A stretch of 64,000 nt of DNA from Chloroflexi bacterium ADurb.Bin180 (GTDB lineage Bacteria; Chloroflexota; Anaerolineae; UBA2200), in contig MWCV01000005.1 of the NCBI GenBank assembly GCA_002070215.1, forward strand, positions 43,054 through 107,053. Direction: 5' to 3'. The notes beneath the pieces were generated by a model. That model had not been told where the DNA came from, searched no databases, and saw nothing but the letters and a program-made list of their open reading frames with translations. Both the position numbers and the translations under genes were made by a program. Below, piece by piece: positions 17,278 to 26,961 of the stretch (position 1 is the stretch's first letter; every line of letters starts with the position of its first letter).

Positions 17278-20157
17278 CTACACGAAGTGGCCCTGCCTCA
17301 GAACGCGCTTCAAGTACTGCCCCGTGTACGAGCTCTTTACCCGCGCTACCTCTTCAGGCGTACCTTCGGCTATCAGCCTACCGCCCTCGTCGCCACCCTC
17401 CGGGCCCAGGTCCAGAATCCAGTCGGCAGTCTTGATGACGTCCAGATTGTGCTCAATGATCAGTACGGTGTTGCCAGCATCGACCAGGCGATTCAGTACC
17501 TGCAGCAGGCGATCAATATCCGCAAAGTGCAGACCGGTCGTCGGCTCATCAAGGATGTAGAGCGTGCGGCCGGTAGCCCTGCGCGAGAGCTCGCGCGAAA
17601 GCTTGACTCGCTGGGCTTCGCCGCCGGACAGAGTGGTCGCCGGCTGCCCCAGCCGGATGTAGCCCAGGCCGACTTCGGAGAGGGTCTCTAGTTTGCGGCG
17701 AATGCCGGGAATGTTCTCGAAAAAGCGCAGACCCTCATCAACCGTCATGTCCAGCACGTCGGCGATGCTCGCGCCCTTGAACTTGATTTCTAGCGCCTCA
17801 CGGTTGAACCGCCGACCGTGACAGACTTCACAGGGCACATAGACATCGGGAAGGAACTGCATCGCAATCCGAATGATGCCATCGCCCTGGCAGGCCTCGC
17901 ACCGCCCGCCCTTGACGTTGAACGAGAATCGCCCCGGCTGGTAGCCTCGCATCTTGGCCTCCGGCAAAGAGGCGAACAACTCGCGAATGGGAGTGAACAT
18001 GTTGGTGTACGTGGCCGGATTGGAACGCGGCGTCCGTCCAATGGGCGACTGATCGATGTCAATGACCTTGTCCAGGAGCTCAATACCACGGATGCTCTCG
18101 TGCGCCCCGGCTCGCTCCTTGGCTCGATAGATGCGCTGCGCCAGCGCCCTGTACAGCACCTCGATGACCAGGCTCGATTTCCCCGAGCCAGAGACACCGG
18201 TCACGCAGACGAACTTGCCCAGCGGGATGCGCACGCTCACCGACTTGAGGTTGTTCTCGGTGGCTCCAATGACCTCGAGGAACTTGCCGTTGCCCTGGCG
18301 TCTCTTCGCAGGAACGGGAACGCGGCGTTCGCCGCGAAGATACATACCGGTCAGCGACGACGGCGCCGCGATTATGTCATCCAGAGCGCCGGCAGCCACG
18401 ACGGAGCCGCCGTGCTCACCGGCCCCTGGCCCCAGGTCCACGATATAGTCCGCCGAGCGGATGGTTTCCTCGTCGTGCTCGACTACAATCAGCGTATTGC
18501 CCAGGTCGCGCATCCCGAGCAGAGTGTCGATCAGGCGCCTGTTGTCACGCTGATGCAAGCCCACGCTCGGTTCGTCGAGGATGTATAGCACTCCCATGAG
18601 TTGAGACCCAATCTGGGTAGCAAGGCGGATTCGCTGGGCCTCCCCTCCCGAGAGGGTTGCCGCCATTCGGTCGAGTGTGAGATAGTCCAGGCCCACGTTG
18701 ATCATAAAACCAAGTCGGTCATTGATCTCCTTGAGGACCTGCCGCGCGATGGTCGCCTCTCGCTTGGAGAACGTCAGCGGCAACGTCCGCAGCCAGTCCC
18801 TGGCCGCTGACACCGATAGGGCCGTGACGCCGACGATCGACTGGCCCCCCACTGTCACTGCCAGACTCTCCGGCTTGAGCCGCTTGCCACCGCAAGTGGG
18901 ACAGGGGCGCGTGGTCATGTACGACTCGATCTGGGCGCGGATATAGTCCGAGTTGCTTTCCCTGTACCGCCTCTGCAGGTTCGGAATGACGCCCTCGTAC
19001 GTGGTTTCATAATCCCGCGAGTGCCCAAAGCGATTGTGGTAGTGCAAGCGAATGACATCGCCCTCAGAACCATAGAGCAGGGCTTTCAGTTGCTGCGGCG
19101 TGAGTTGCTCAACCGGGGTATCCATGGTGAACCCGTAGTGGGCGGCCAGCCCTTCAAAGAGCTGCCCAAAGTAGCTGTCATCCTCTGCGTTCCGTGAGAG
19201 ATTGAACGGGCTGGGTTCAATGGCGCCCTCAGCGAGCGACAGTGACCTGTCCGGGATGACGAGGTCCGGATCGATCTCGAGCAGGCTGCCCAGGCCGGTG
19301 CACGACGGGCAGGCCCCGTGGGGGCTGTTGAAGGAGAATGTCCGCGGCTCGATCTCCGGCAGACTGATGCCACAATGCGCGCAGGCGAGGTGCTCAGAGA
19401 ACAACAGCTCCTCGCCCTTCTCCGGCACAACCCGCACCAGCCCGTCACCAAGCTTGAGCGCGGTCTCCACCGAGTCGGCCAGCCGCAGACGGTCAGTGCC
19501 CGTCTCGGGGTCACCGGTGTCTTCCACCACCACTCGGTCAACCACCGCTTCGATGGTGTGCATCTTGTAGCGTTCCAGGACAATGTCGTCAGTGACCTCT
19601 CGGACCTGGCCGTCCACCCGGGCACGCACCAGACCCGCCTTGCGGATGTCCTCGAACACGCGAGTGTGCTCGCCCTTGCGCGCCTCGATCAACGGCGCCA
19701 GGATCATCACTCGGCTGCCCTGTGGGATCGCCATCACCGCGTCAACGATCTGCTGCACGGTCTGCTTGGCCACTACCCGGCCGCAGCGCGGGCAGTGAGG
19801 AATGCCTACTCTGGCGAACAGCAGGCGCAGGTAGTCATAGACCTCGGTAATCGTGCCGACGGTGGAGCGAGGGTTGTGTCCCGCTCCCCGCTGATCGATG
19901 CTGATGGCGGGGGACAGTCCCTCGATAGAATCCACATCGGGTTTGTCCATCTGTCCCAGGAACTGCCTGGCATAGGCCGACAGCGATTCGACGTATCGCC
20001 TCTGCCCTTCTGCATAGATGGTGTCGAACGCGAGCGAGGATTTGCCAGAGCCGCTGATGCCGGTAATCACGATCAGCCTGTCCCTGGGCAGTTCCACGTC
20101 GATGTTCTTGAGATTGTGCTCCCGAGCACCACGTATGATGATCTTGTCCTGAGGCAT
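17278..20157 (-). CDS. uvrA: UvrA, excision nuclease subunit A
   Basis: ATPase that recognises bulky DNA damage and loads UvrB. About 959 aa with two ABC cassettes: Walker [10 protein letters not shown] near the N-terminus and GVSGSGKSS in the second half, with signature motifs [12 protein letters not shown] and [15 protein letters not shown]. Zinc-finger cysteine pairs appear in CPRCG, CAHCG, CPTCGG and CEACQG. The start is placed at 20157 ([15 protein letters not shown]), which follows GGAGGG; 15 further in-frame codons upstream add nothing conserved. Transcription comes from a promoter with a perfect palindrome at 20207-20222, suggesting damage-inducible control. Confidence 0.97.
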   Translation of the reverse strand: MPQDKIIIRGAREHNLKNIDVELPRDRLIVITGISGSGKSSLAFDTIYAEGQRRYVESLSAYARQFLGQMDKPDVDSIEGLSPAISIDQRGAGHNPRSTVGTITEVYDYLRLLFARVGIPHCPRCGRVVAKQTVQQIVDAVMAIPQGSRVMILAPLIEARKGEHTRVFEDIRKAGLVRARVDGQVREVTDDIVLERYKMHTIEAVVDRVVVEDTGDPETGTDRLRLADSVETALKLGDGLVRVVPEKGEELLFSEHLACAHCGISLPEIEPRTFSFNSPHGACPSCTGLGSLLEIDPDLVIPDRSLSLAEGAIEPSPFNLSRNAEDDSYFGQLFEGLAAHYGFTMDTPVEQLTPQQLKALLYGSEGDVIRLHYHNRFGHSRDYETTYEGVIPNLQRRYRESNSDYIRAQIESYMTTRPCPTCGGKRLKPESLAVTVGGQSIVGVTALSVSAARDWLRTLPLTFSKREATIARQVLKEINDRLGFMINVGLDYLTLDRMAATLSGGEAQRIRLATQIGSQLMGVLYILDEPSVGLHQRDNRRLIDTLLGMRDLGNTLIVVEHDEETIRSADYIVDLGPGAGEHGGSVVAAGALDDIIAAPSSLTGMYLRGERRVPVPAKRRQGNGKFLEVIGATENNLKSVSVRIPLGKFVCVTGVSGSGKSSLVIEVLYRALAQRIYRAKERAGAHESIRGIELLDKVIDIDQSPIGRTPRSNPATYTNMFTPIRELFASLPEAKMRGYQPGRFSFNVKGGRCEACQGDGIIRIAMQFLPDVYVPCEVCHGRRFNREALEIKFKGASIADVLDMTVDEGLRFFENIPGIRRKLETLSEVGLGYIRLGQPATTLSGGEAQRVKLSRELSRRATGRTLYILDEPTTGLHFADIDRLLQVLNRLVDAGNTVLIIEHNLDVIKTADWILDLGPEGGDEGGRLIAEGTPEEVARVKSSYTGQYLKRVLRQGHFV

Positions 20158-20202
20158 TCTCGCCCACCCTCCAAGAGCCGCGCGCGCGTCGCTCGCCACC
20201 AC

Positions 20203-20231
20203 AGACTAGCACATATGTGCTACTTCGTCAA
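20203..20231 (-). promoter_or_regulatory. uvrA promoter with a 16-bp palindromic operator
   Basis: On the minus strand TTGACG (20226-20231), a 17-base spacer and TAGTCT (20203-20208). The perfect palindrome TAGCACATATGTGCTA occupies 20207-20222, inside the spacer and touching the -10 box. Its CAC-ATAT-GTG core has the layout of gram-positive LexA boxes (GAAC-N4-GTTC). Binding there would block RNA polymerase. Identity of the regulator is inferred. Confidence 0.65.
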
Positions 20232-20300
20232 GGTCGCGGTGATTGGTGATTATAGCTGCGACTGCCACGGAAGAGCAACCTGCGCCATGGTAGAATCCCC

Positions 20301-20329
20301 TTGGCAGCGCCCAAGCCCTGTGCTATAAT
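20301..20329 (+). promoter_or_regulatory. Promoter of the yqeB/hydroxylase gene group
   Basis: TTGGCA at 20301-20306, a 17-base spacer and an extended -10, TGC followed by TATAAT at 20324-20329. The first gene starts at 20353. Confidence 0.7.
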
Positions 20330-20352
20330 TGAAAGCCGGAAGGAGACGCCGT

Positions 20353-21204
20353 ATGAAGGACTGCTCATTACCCACCAGGTTGGTCGTCTGGGTGCAAGGT
20401 GGTGGTGATCTCGGCACAGGAGTGGCCCACCGGCTGCACCGGGCGGGTCTTGCGGTTGTGGTCACCGAGACGAGTCCACCGCTGGTCATCAGGCGGGCGG
20501 TGGCCTTTGCCAATGCCGTCTTTGAAGGCCGATGGGAGGTCGAGGGTGTCACGGCTGTGCTGGTAACCACCGCAGCCGAAGCGCGACGGGCGCTGGCGAA
20601 CGGCGACGTCCCGGTGTTGGTTGACCCTGCTGGCGAGACGGCCCTTGCTCTTGCTCCGCGGGCGGTGGTTGACGCACGCATGCTCAAGACCAGCGCCGGG
20701 CCGGGGTGGCGAGGTCAGATGATCGCCATCGGACTGGGGCCAGGCTTTGCCGCTGGAGTTGATGTGGATGCCGTTGTCGAAACCCAGAGGGGTCACTACC
20801 TCGGTCGGGTAATTCTGTCCGGATCGGCTGCTCCTAACTCGGGCGTGCCAGGCGCCGTGGGTGGCGTCGGCCAGGAGCGCGTTCTTCGTTCGCCCGCTGA
20901 CGGACGACTGTGCTGTTCAGTGCAGATTGGCGACAGGGTGGAAGCAGGGCAGGTTCTGGCGACAGTATCTGGCCAGCCGGTCACGGCCGCAATCTCCGGC
21001 GTGGTTCGCGGTCTCCTCCACGATGGTCAGGAAACGACCCGTGGCAGCAAGATCGGCGATATCGATCCTCGCGGGGTGCGGGACTATTGCTTCACCATTT
21101 CGGACAAGGCGCGGGCAATAGGAGGCGGCGTGCTCGAGGCCCTCATGCTCCTGTCTCGCTCGGCCGGGGATGTCGCACCGCAGGCCTCGAGCCTAGGAGA
21201 GTAG
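20353..21204 (+). CDS. yqeB: YqeB/EF2563-type selenium-dependent molybdenum hydroxylase maturation protein
   Basis: The N-terminal VWVQGGGDLGTGVAHRLHRAG resembles a dinucleotide-binding motif. The middle carries VVDARMLK and a conserved GLGPGF block, and the C-terminal half is a barrel-like domain ending near ISDKARAIGGGVLEA. This is the pattern of YqeB (EF2563 family), found next to selenium-dependent molybdenum hydroxylases and thought to help insert the labile selenium into the cofactor. It is followed by FAD and iron-sulfur hydroxylase subunits, which supports the call. The ATG at 20353 has AGGAGAC upstream. The molecular function of the family is not settled. Confidence 0.8.
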   Translation: MKDCSLPTRLVVWVQGGGDLGTGVAHRLHRAGLAVVVTETSPPLVIRRAVAFANAVFEGRWEVEGVTAVLVTTAAEARRALANGDVPVLVDPAGETALALAPRAVVDARMLKTSAGPGWRGQMIAIGLGPGFAAGVDVDAVVETQRGHYLGRVILSGSAAPNSGVPGAVGGVGQERVLRSPADGRLCCSVQIGDRVEAGQVLATVSGQPVTAAISGVVRGLLHDGQETTRGSKIGDIDPRGVRDYCFTISDKARAIGGGVLEALMLLSRSAGDVAPQASSLGE

Positions 21205-21264
21205 TGCCTCTTCCTTTGACAAAGCCGGTTTCGTAGGGTAATCTGCGCGGCGAAAGGAGCCATC

Positions 21265-22140
21265 ATGGCCTTTGATGAATACGTCACGCCAGCCAGTGTC
21301 GAGGAGTCAGTGGCGATGCTGGCATCACTGCGCGGCGCCGGCCGGGTGATCGCCGGCGGCACTGACCTGGTGATCCAGCTTCAGCACAGGGAGCGCAAGG
21401 CGAGCTGCCTGGTGGACGTGACTGGCATTCCCGGCCTGGCCGAGATCAGACGGGAGGACTCATTCATCATCGTGGGTGCTGCGACGACCTTTGCGCAGCT
21501 CGAGCAGTCACCCATCGTGCGCAGAGGGGCGCCGGTGCTGGCCGAGGCCGCATCCTGGGTAGGTTCCCCTCAGATCAGGAACGTCGGCACCCTCGGCGGG
21601 AATGTAGTCAACGCCCAGCCGGCGGCGGATGGCTCCATCGCCCTCCTGGCCCTTGACGCCGAGGCCGAAATTGCGAATCTCACCGGCAGGCAGTGGGTGC
21701 CGCTGGATAGCCTGTTCGTCAGCCCCGGCGTGTCTCGAATCGATGCCACCGCGGAGATGATCACCGCGTTTCGTTTTCGGCCCCAGGCGGCGTGGGAAGG
21801 GTCGGCTTTTGAACGACTGGCCAGGCGCCGAGCTCTCTCCCTGCCACTGATCAATGTTGGAGTGCGCGTTCAGCTCAACGCGGAGCGGACGCACGTGCGG
21901 AGTGCTCGCATCTCCATCGGCCCGGTAGCGCCTGTCCCGTTTCGCGCCGGGGCGGCAGAAAAGCTGCTGCAGAGCCGGGCCCTCGATGAAGCGACAATCC
22001 GGGAGGCGTCCGAGGTAGCAGCCCGCGAGGGCAATCCGCGTTCCAGTCTCCTTCGCGCCAGCAAAGAGTATCGCATTGAACTCGTGCGCACGCTCACCGA
22101 ACGAGCCCTCAGCCGGGCAATCCAGGCCGCGAGAGGTTGA
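21265..22140 (+). CDS. FAD-binding (medium) subunit of a xanthine dehydrogenase/CO dehydrogenase-type molybdenum hydroxylase
   Basis: Carries FAD between the iron-sulfur subunit and the electron acceptor. The two FAD loops are visible: AGGTDL near residue 31 and NVGTLGGNVVNAQPAADG. The C-terminal CO-dehydrogenase flavoprotein domain follows (SFKR-like region VRSARISIGPVAPVPFRA). 291 aa is normal. Ribosome site AAAGGAG. The small subunit starts four bases after its stop. No molybdopterin-binding large subunit is adjacent, so the enzyme must use one encoded elsewhere or the set is incomplete. Confidence 0.9.
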   Translation: MAFDEYVTPASVEESVAMLASLRGAGRVIAGGTDLVIQLQHRERKASCLVDVTGIPGLAEIRREDSFIIVGAATTFAQLEQSPIVRRGAPVLAEAASWVGSPQIRNVGTLGGNVVNAQPAADGSIALLALDAEAEIANLTGRQWVPLDSLFVSPGVSRIDATAEMITAFRFRPQAAWEGSAFERLARRRALSLPLINVGVRVQLNAERTHVRSARISIGPVAPVPFRAGAAEKLLQSRALDEATIREASEVAAREGNPRSSLLRASKEYRIELVRTLTERALSRAIQAARG

Positions 22141-22143
22141 TCG

Positions 22144-22614
22144 ATGGACAAGAACCTGATCCTGCGAATGACTGTCAACGGCCAGGTCGTGGAGGTACCA
22201 GTCTCAGCGACCGACACTCTGGCCACCGTTCTACGTGAAAACCTGGGACTGACCGGCACCAAGATCGGCTGCGAAGAAGGCGAATGCGGTGCCTGCACCG
22301 TCCTGGTCGACGGCCTGGCCGTGAACTCGTGCCTCTACCTGGCAATGAAGGCGCACGGCAAGACGATACGTACCGTTGAGGGACTGGCCAGGAACGGCCA
22401 GTTGCATCCTCTGCAGCAGGCATTCATCGATCATGGTGCGGTGCAGTGCGGCTACTGCACCCCCGGCATGCTGCTGAGCGCGGTGGCCCTGCTGGAGCAG
22501 AACCCCCATCCCACCGACGACGAGATCAGACGGGCGATCTCGGGCAACCTCTGCCGCTGCACCGGCTACATCAAGATCATCGACGCCATTCGGGCCGTTG
22601 CGGAAGGGCACTGA
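22144..22614 (+). CDS. 2Fe-2S (small) subunit of a molybdenum hydroxylase
   Basis: Electron-transfer subunit with two [2Fe-2S] clusters. The plant-ferredoxin-type cysteines are in GCEEGECGACTVLVDG with a fourth in NSCLY. The helical second-cluster domain has CGYCTPGM and NLCRCTGY. 156 aa is typical. It follows the FAD subunit almost without a gap. The gene after it is hemW, where a large Mo-cofactor subunit would normally be expected. Confidence 0.93.
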   Translation: MDKNLILRMTVNGQVVEVPVSATDTLATVLRENLGLTGTKIGCEEGECGACTVLVDGLAVNSCLYLAMKAHGKTIRTVEGLARNGQLHPLQQAFIDHGAVQCGYCTPGMLLSAVALLEQNPHPTDDEIRRAISGNLCRCTGYIKIIDAIRAVAEGH

Positions 22615-22650
22615 TCAATCGCCCCGAACCCTGACATTGCAGACGGCTCG

Positions 22651-23922
22651 ATGAGCCTGAGTAACGCGCCACCCCCCAACCTCGAGCCGTGGCAGAGCCA
22701 CGCTCCCGCGCTGGGCGTGTACGTGCACATCCCCTTCTGCGTGCTCAAATGCGCCTACTGCGACTTTAACTCTTATGCCGGCCTGAGCGAGCTGCATGCT
22801 CCGTATGTTGCTGCTCTGATCTCTGAGCTACAACTCCAGACCGAGCGAGCCGACCGGCCCATCGTGGACACGGTCTACGTCGGCGGCGGCACCCCTACTG
22901 TCCTGCCGCCAGACGCTGTCGGTAGCATACTGACGGCTCTGCATGAATGCTGCCGCGTTGCGGCTGATGCAGAGATCACGCTGGAGGCCAATCCCGGAAC
23001 TGTCTCGCGCCAGACGCTCCACGCTCTGCGTGGGCATGGCGTCAATCGCCTGAGCCTGGGAGTACAGAGTTTCGATGACGCGGAACTCCGCTTGCTCGGT
23101 CGAATCCACAGTGCTGCTCAGGCACGGGAGGCCGTGTCCGCAGCCAGGGCAGCGGGTTTCACCAATCTGAATCTCGACCTGATCTATGGATTGCCGTATC
23201 AATCGGTGGCGGGCTGGCTGACCAGCCTCGAAGGTGCCCTGCGGTTAGAGCCGGACCACCTCTCGCTCTACTGCCTGACACTGGAGGAAGGCACCCCGCT
23301 GTACGAGGAGGTGAGCCGCGGCTCGGTGCCCGCATCCGACCCCGACCTTGCCGCGGAGATGTACGAGCGGGCCCGGGACCTGCTGGCAAGGCACGGATTC
23401 GTGCACTATGAGCTGTCGAACTGGGCTCGCCATGCAACCACCTCGCGGTACAACTCGCGTCTCTCTCTCGAGCCGGGCTGCCGATCCTGCCGCCACAATC
23501 TCAAGTACTGGACTGGACAACCCTACCTGGGTATCGGGGCCGGAGCTCACTCGTACCTGAACAGCGTTCGCTGGCGCAACGTATCCCAACCGGCGGCCTA
23601 CATCGACGCGATCAGTCACAGCGGCAGCGCACGCTGCGATGAGGAGTTGATCACCACAGAAGGAAGAATGGCCGAGGCCATGTTCCTCGGTCTGCGACTC
23701 GTCGCAGGCGTCCGATGGAGCGAACTGTATGCTCGGCTTGGCTGCGACCTGAGGCGCAAGTACGTGCTGGAGCTCGCCGAGCTGGATTCGGAGGGACTGC
23801 TGACCGTCGACGCCGAATCCGCCAGGCTGACCCCCAGGGGTCAGCTTCTGGCGAATCAGGTGTTTGTTCGTTTTCTCTCCAGCTGCGAACGGTCAGGCCG
23901 GCCTGGAGCTGACCGTGAGTGA
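22651..23922 (+). CDS. hemW: HemW-like radical SAM protein
   Basis: Radical-SAM protein of the oxygen-independent coproporphyrinogen oxidase-like group; HemW members act as haem chaperones rather than oxidases. The cluster cysteines are Cys30, Cys34 and Cys37 in FCVLKCAYCDF. TVYVGGGTPTVL, LEANPGT and RLSLGVQSFDD, typical of the family, follow, as does the C-terminal HemW domain. 423 aa. No convincing ribosome site precedes the ATG at 22651. It is convergent with argH, with only 13 bases between the stop codons. Confidence 0.88.
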   Translation: MSLSNAPPPNLEPWQSHAPALGVYVHIPFCVLKCAYCDFNSYAGLSELHAPYVAALISELQLQTERADRPIVDTVYVGGGTPTVLPPDAVGSILTALHECCRVAADAEITLEANPGTVSRQTLHALRGHGVNRLSLGVQSFDDAELRLLGRIHSAAQAREAVSAARAAGFTNLNLDLIYGLPYQSVAGWLTSLEGALRLEPDHLSLYCLTLEEGTPLYEEVSRGSVPASDPDLAAEMYERARDLLARHGFVHYELSNWARHATTSRYNSRLSLEPGCRSCRHNLKYWTGQPYLGIGAGAHSYLNSVRWRNVSQPAAYIDAISHSGSARCDEELITTEGRMAEAMFLGLRLVAGVRWSELYARLGCDLRRKYVLELAELDSEGLLTVDAESARLTPRGQLLANQVFVRFLSSCERSGRPGADRE

Positions 23923-23935
23923 GTTGTCGTCCAGG

Positions 23936-25309
23936 TCAGGCCTGGCTCAGTCTGCGTCTGGCCTGTTCGATCTGCGCCCGCACAGATGACGTCGCAGTGC
24001 CCCCTTCGATTGACCGCCTCTCGACCGAAGCCCGGAAGCTCAGACTCTGTAGCGCGTTGCTTCCCAGAGCCGGGTGGATCGACTCTAGTTCTGCTGGAGC
24101 GAGCTGGCTCACACTCACGCCGAGCTCTGCCGCCCGCTTGACGGCCCGTCCTACCAGATGATGGGCCTCCCTGAATGGGATGCCTCGCTCGACGAGATAG
24201 TCGGCCAGGTCGGTGGCCAGCATGCCTGCGTCCATGGCAGCCAGCATGCGGTCTGCATTCACCGTCATCGAGGCAATGACCTGTGACACCAGCGGTAGCT
24301 CCAACTCGAGAGTATCTACCGCGTCGAACAGCGGCTCCTTGTCCTCCTGCAGGTCCTTGTTATAGCCTGAGGGCAGCCCCTTCACCATCACCAGGGCGCT
24401 GGTCAGGTGGGCAATCATCCGGGCTGACTTGCCTCTCACCAGCTCAAAGACGTCGGGGTTTTTCTTCTGTGGCATCAGACTCGACCCGGTAGAGTACGCG
24501 TCATCCAACCGCAGAAACCCAAACTCACGCGTCGCCCACAGCACAACGTCTTCGGCGAAACTGCTGAGGTGAAGTTGCACCTGTGCTGCCCAGGCCAGGA
24601 ACTCGATGCAAAAGTCCCGGTCGCTCACAGCGTCGATGCTATTCTGGCTCACAGTCTGAAAGCCCAGCTCACTGGCCAGCACATGCCTGTCCAGCGGGAA
24701 CGGACAGCCAGCCAGAGCCCCCGAGCCAAGGGGAAGAGTAGCGGTTCTGTGGCGCACACCAACCAGCCGCTCCCTGTCCCGCTCGAGCTTCCAATAGAAC
24801 GAGAGCAGCCAGTGACTGAACAGCACCGGCTGCGCCTGCTGAAGGTGCGTGTAGCCCGGCATGACCGCGTCCAGGTGCTCCTCGGCCTTGTCCAGCAGAG
24901 CAGTCTGCAGGCCATCCAGTCCCTTCTCCAGTACGGCCAGCTTGCCCAGCAGATACAACCTCAGGTCGGTGCTGACCTGGTCGTTGCGCGAGCGGCCGGT
25001 GTGGAGCTTGCCGGCCACCGGGCCCACCAGCTCGCCCAGTCTCCGCTCGACCGCGGTGTGGATATCCTCGTCCGTCGACGTTGGGCTGAACTGGCCCGAG
25101 CGGAACTCTTCCTCCACTCGTCGCAGGCCCGACAGCAGCTCGTCGCGCTCCGCAAGAGGAATCAGTCCCGCGCGATGCAGCGCCGCGGCGTAGGCACAGC
25201 TGCCCGCGATATCGGCCTCGTAGAGACGCCAGTCAAATGGCAAAGAGTCGCCAAACTGGCGCAGCAGGTTGTCCGGTGCTTTGTCAAAGCAGCCACCCCA
25301 GAGCGTCAT
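23936..25309 (-). CDS. argH: Argininosuccinate lyase
   Basis: Last step of arginine synthesis, splitting argininosuccinate into arginine and fumarate. The 457-aa protein has the N-terminal LWGGCFD, HTGRSRNDQVSTD, the histidine block GYTHLQQAQPVLFSHW and the fumarase-superfamily signature GSSLMPQKKNPD with the catalytic serine loop. It sits 42 bases downstream of argG and is presumably cotranscribed, so it should share the argG leader control. The start follows GGAGGGC. Confidence 0.96.
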   Translation of the reverse strand: MTLWGGCFDKAPDNLLRQFGDSLPFDWRLYEADIAGSCAYAAALHRAGLIPLAERDELLSGLRRVEEEFRSGQFSPTSTDEDIHTAVERRLGELVGPVAGKLHTGRSRNDQVSTDLRLYLLGKLAVLEKGLDGLQTALLDKAEEHLDAVMPGYTHLQQAQPVLFSHWLLSFYWKLERDRERLVGVRHRTATLPLGSGALAGCPFPLDRHVLASELGFQTVSQNSIDAVSDRDFCIEFLAWAAQVQLHLSSFAEDVVLWATREFGFLRLDDAYSTGSSLMPQKKNPDVFELVRGKSARMIAHLTSALVMVKGLPSGYNKDLQEDKEPLFDAVDTLELELPLVSQVIASMTVNADRMLAAMDAGMLATDLADYLVERGIPFREAHHLVGRAVKRAAELGVSVSQLAPAELESIHPALGSNALQSLSFRASVERRSIEGGTATSSVRAQIEQARRRLSQA

Positions 25310-25351
25310 GGCCTTTGCCCTCCTTCCACAATGCCCGCGAGCTCAGGATAG

Positions 25352-26608
25352 CTAGTCACGCTGTATCAAGTCAAACTCCTCGGCCACCCCCAGCGTGCGA
25401 TTGCGGCGGTCGACCAGCGCCTTCACCTTGAGCGGCAGGCCAAACAAATTGATGAACCCGGCGGCGTCTCTTTGATCATACACCACATCGTGACCAAACG
25501 TCGCAAAGTCGTCACGGTACAGGCTGTAGGGCGACTTGCGGCCCACCACAGTGCAACTTCCCTTGTAGAGCTTGACGCGGACGGTGCCGGTTACACGCCG
25601 CTGCGTCTTGCTCACAAAGGCATCGAGTGCCTCGCGCAGAGGGGTGAACCACTGTCCATAATAGACCAGCTCGGCGTAGCGGTGGGCCAGACCTTCCTTG
25701 AAATGCAACGTCTCCCGATCCAGGCAGATCTGCTCCAGCCCCTGGTGCGCGGCATAGAGAATCGTCCCGCCAGGAGTCTCGTAGACGCCGCGAGATTTCA
25801 TACCCACCAGGCGGTTCTCCACCAGGTCGACCCGGCCAATCCCGTGTTGCCCACCCAGAGTGTTGAGTTGAGTGACCAACTCGACCGGGCTCATCTTGAC
25901 GCCGTCGATGGCCACCGGCACTCCGCGCTCAAAATCGATCGTGATATACTGCGGAGCATCGGGAGCTTTCTCAGGCGACACGGTCAGCAGGAACATGTCT
26001 TCATCCGGCTCGGCCCAAGGATCCTCCAGCAGCCCGCCCTCGTGACTGAGGTGCCACAGGTTACGGTCGCGGCTGTAGATCGATGTCTCCGTCACCGCCA
26101 CGTGGATGTTGTGCGCCGCGGCATAGGCCAGCTCATCTTCACGGGACCGCAGTTCCCATTCGCGCCAGGGTGCGATGGTGACCAGGTAGGGATTCAGGGC
26201 TTTCACGCTCAGCTCGAACCTCACCTGGTCATTGCCCTTGCCGGTGCAGCCGTGGGCAACCGCATCGGCGTGTTCGAGCTCGGCTACCTTGACCAGGTAT
26301 TTGGCGATGATCGGCCGGGCGAAAGACGTACCCAGCAGATAGAGCCCCTCGTAGATCGCTCCGGCCTGCATCGTCGGAAAGGCGTATTCGCGCAGGAACT
26401 CGTCCCGCAGATCCTGGACGTATGCTTTGCTGGCCCCGCTGGCCTTGGACTTGGCCTCCAGACCCTCCAGCTCATCGGCCCCCTGGCCGACGTCCGCGGT
26501 GTAGGTGATCACCTCGCAACCATAGTTCTCCTTGAGCCACGGAACGATCACTGATGTGTCCAGCCCGCCCGAGTACGCCACGACCACCTTGTTGAACTTG
26601 CCTTTCAT
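25352..26608 (-). CDS. argG: Argininosuccinate synthase
   Basis: ATP-dependent joining of citrulline and aspartate. The ATP pyrophosphatase loop [10 protein letters not shown] opens the protein, followed by [21 protein letters not shown] and [14 protein letters not shown]. The start at 26608 is chosen because GGAGGACAGG precedes it and the conserved N-terminus begins there; the longer frame to 26719 runs into the leader terminator. The leader (26609 to about 26866) contains a small arginine-codon ORF and a strong intrinsic terminator, so expression is probably set by attenuation. The 418-aa length is normal. Confidence 0.96.
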   Translation of the reverse strand: MKGKFNKVVVAYSGGLDTSVIVPWLKENYGCEVITYTADVGQGADELEGLEAKSKASGASKAYVQDLRDEFLREYAFPTMQAGAIYEGLYLLGTSFARPIIAKYLVKVAELEHADAVAHGCTGKGNDQVRFELSVKALNPYLVTIAPWREWELRSREDELAYAAAHNIHVAVTETSIYSRDRNLWHLSHEGGLLEDPWAEPDEDMFLLTVSPEKAPDAPQYITIDFERGVPVAIDGVKMSPVELVTQLNTLGGQHGIGRVDLVENRLVGMKSRGVYETPGGTILYAAHQGLEQICLDRETLHFKEGLAHRYAELVYYGQWFTPLREALDAFVSKTQRRVTGTVRVKLYKGSCTVVGRKSPYSLYRDDFATFGHDVVYDQRDAAGFINLFGLPLKVKALVDRRNRTLGVAEEFDLIQRD

Positions 26609-26717
26609 TTCCTGTCCTCCTCCGCTGATGATTCCTCGATGAGTCCACATCGAGGTCGGCAACAAGCACACCACCAAACGTGAAGCGCGATGACCCCTGA
26701 AGGCCATCGCGCCGAAC

Positions 26718-26748
26718 AAAAAAGCCAGCTCCCTTCTGGGAGCTGGCT
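26718..26748 (-). terminator. Intrinsic terminator in the argG leader (attenuator)
   Basis: On the minus strand AGCCAGCTCCC (26748-26738), loop AGAA, GGGAGCTGGCT (26733-26723), then a run of six Ts to 26718. The 11-bp perfect stem lies 110 bases before the argG ATG and downstream of the argG promoter, so it should act on argG itself. An upstream copy of its 5' arm, AGCCAGACTCCC (26804-26793), could pair with the 3' arm instead and form an antiterminator. Confidence 0.85.
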
Positions 26749-26781
26749 ATTGATTGTGCAACCGGAAAAGCCCGCGGCAAA

Positions 26782-26850
26782 CTACCCAGAGTGGGAGTCT
26801 GGCTCCAATCGGGCTCGTCGGCTGTTCTGAGATGTCAGGTACGCGTTCAC
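26782..26850 (-). CDS. Putative arginine-rich leader peptide of argGH
   Basis: A 22-codon ORF starting with GTG (26850-26848) and ending TAG (26784-26782). AGAGGA lies seven bases before the GTG, a good ribosome site. Codons 11-14 read CGA CGA GCC CGA, giving SRRARLE in the middle of the peptide. It lies about 15 bases after the predicted transcription start and 34 bases before the attenuator stem. The second half overlaps a segment that can pair with the terminator 3' arm. This is the arrangement of amino-acid leader-peptide attenuators; here arginine codons precede an arginine biosynthetic operon. No expression evidence is available. Confidence 0.7.
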   Translation of the reverse strand: MNAYLTSQNSRRARLEPDSHSG

Positions 26851-26872
26851 AATTGTGTCCTCTGCGGGAGCT

Positions 26873-26901
26873 ACTCTATCACAGCGCGGGTAGTTTGTCA
26901 A
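26873..26901 (-). promoter_or_regulatory. argGH promoter
   Basis: On the minus strand a consensus TTGACA (26901-26896), a 17-base spacer and TAGAGT (26878-26873). The start point would be near 26866, just upstream of the leader peptide ribosome site. Confidence 0.65.
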
Positions 26902-26961
26902 ACCAGCCCGCACCAAACACAAAGCTGCCGATCCCCTGCCTCGGCACCAACCGCCAGGCCA

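Noticed and set aside
26761..26800. T-box-like GGGTAGTTTGCCGCGGG in the argG leader
   Set aside because: The conserved GGTGGNACCGCG core is not matched and the leader is too short for a specifier stem. The leader-peptide model explains the region better.
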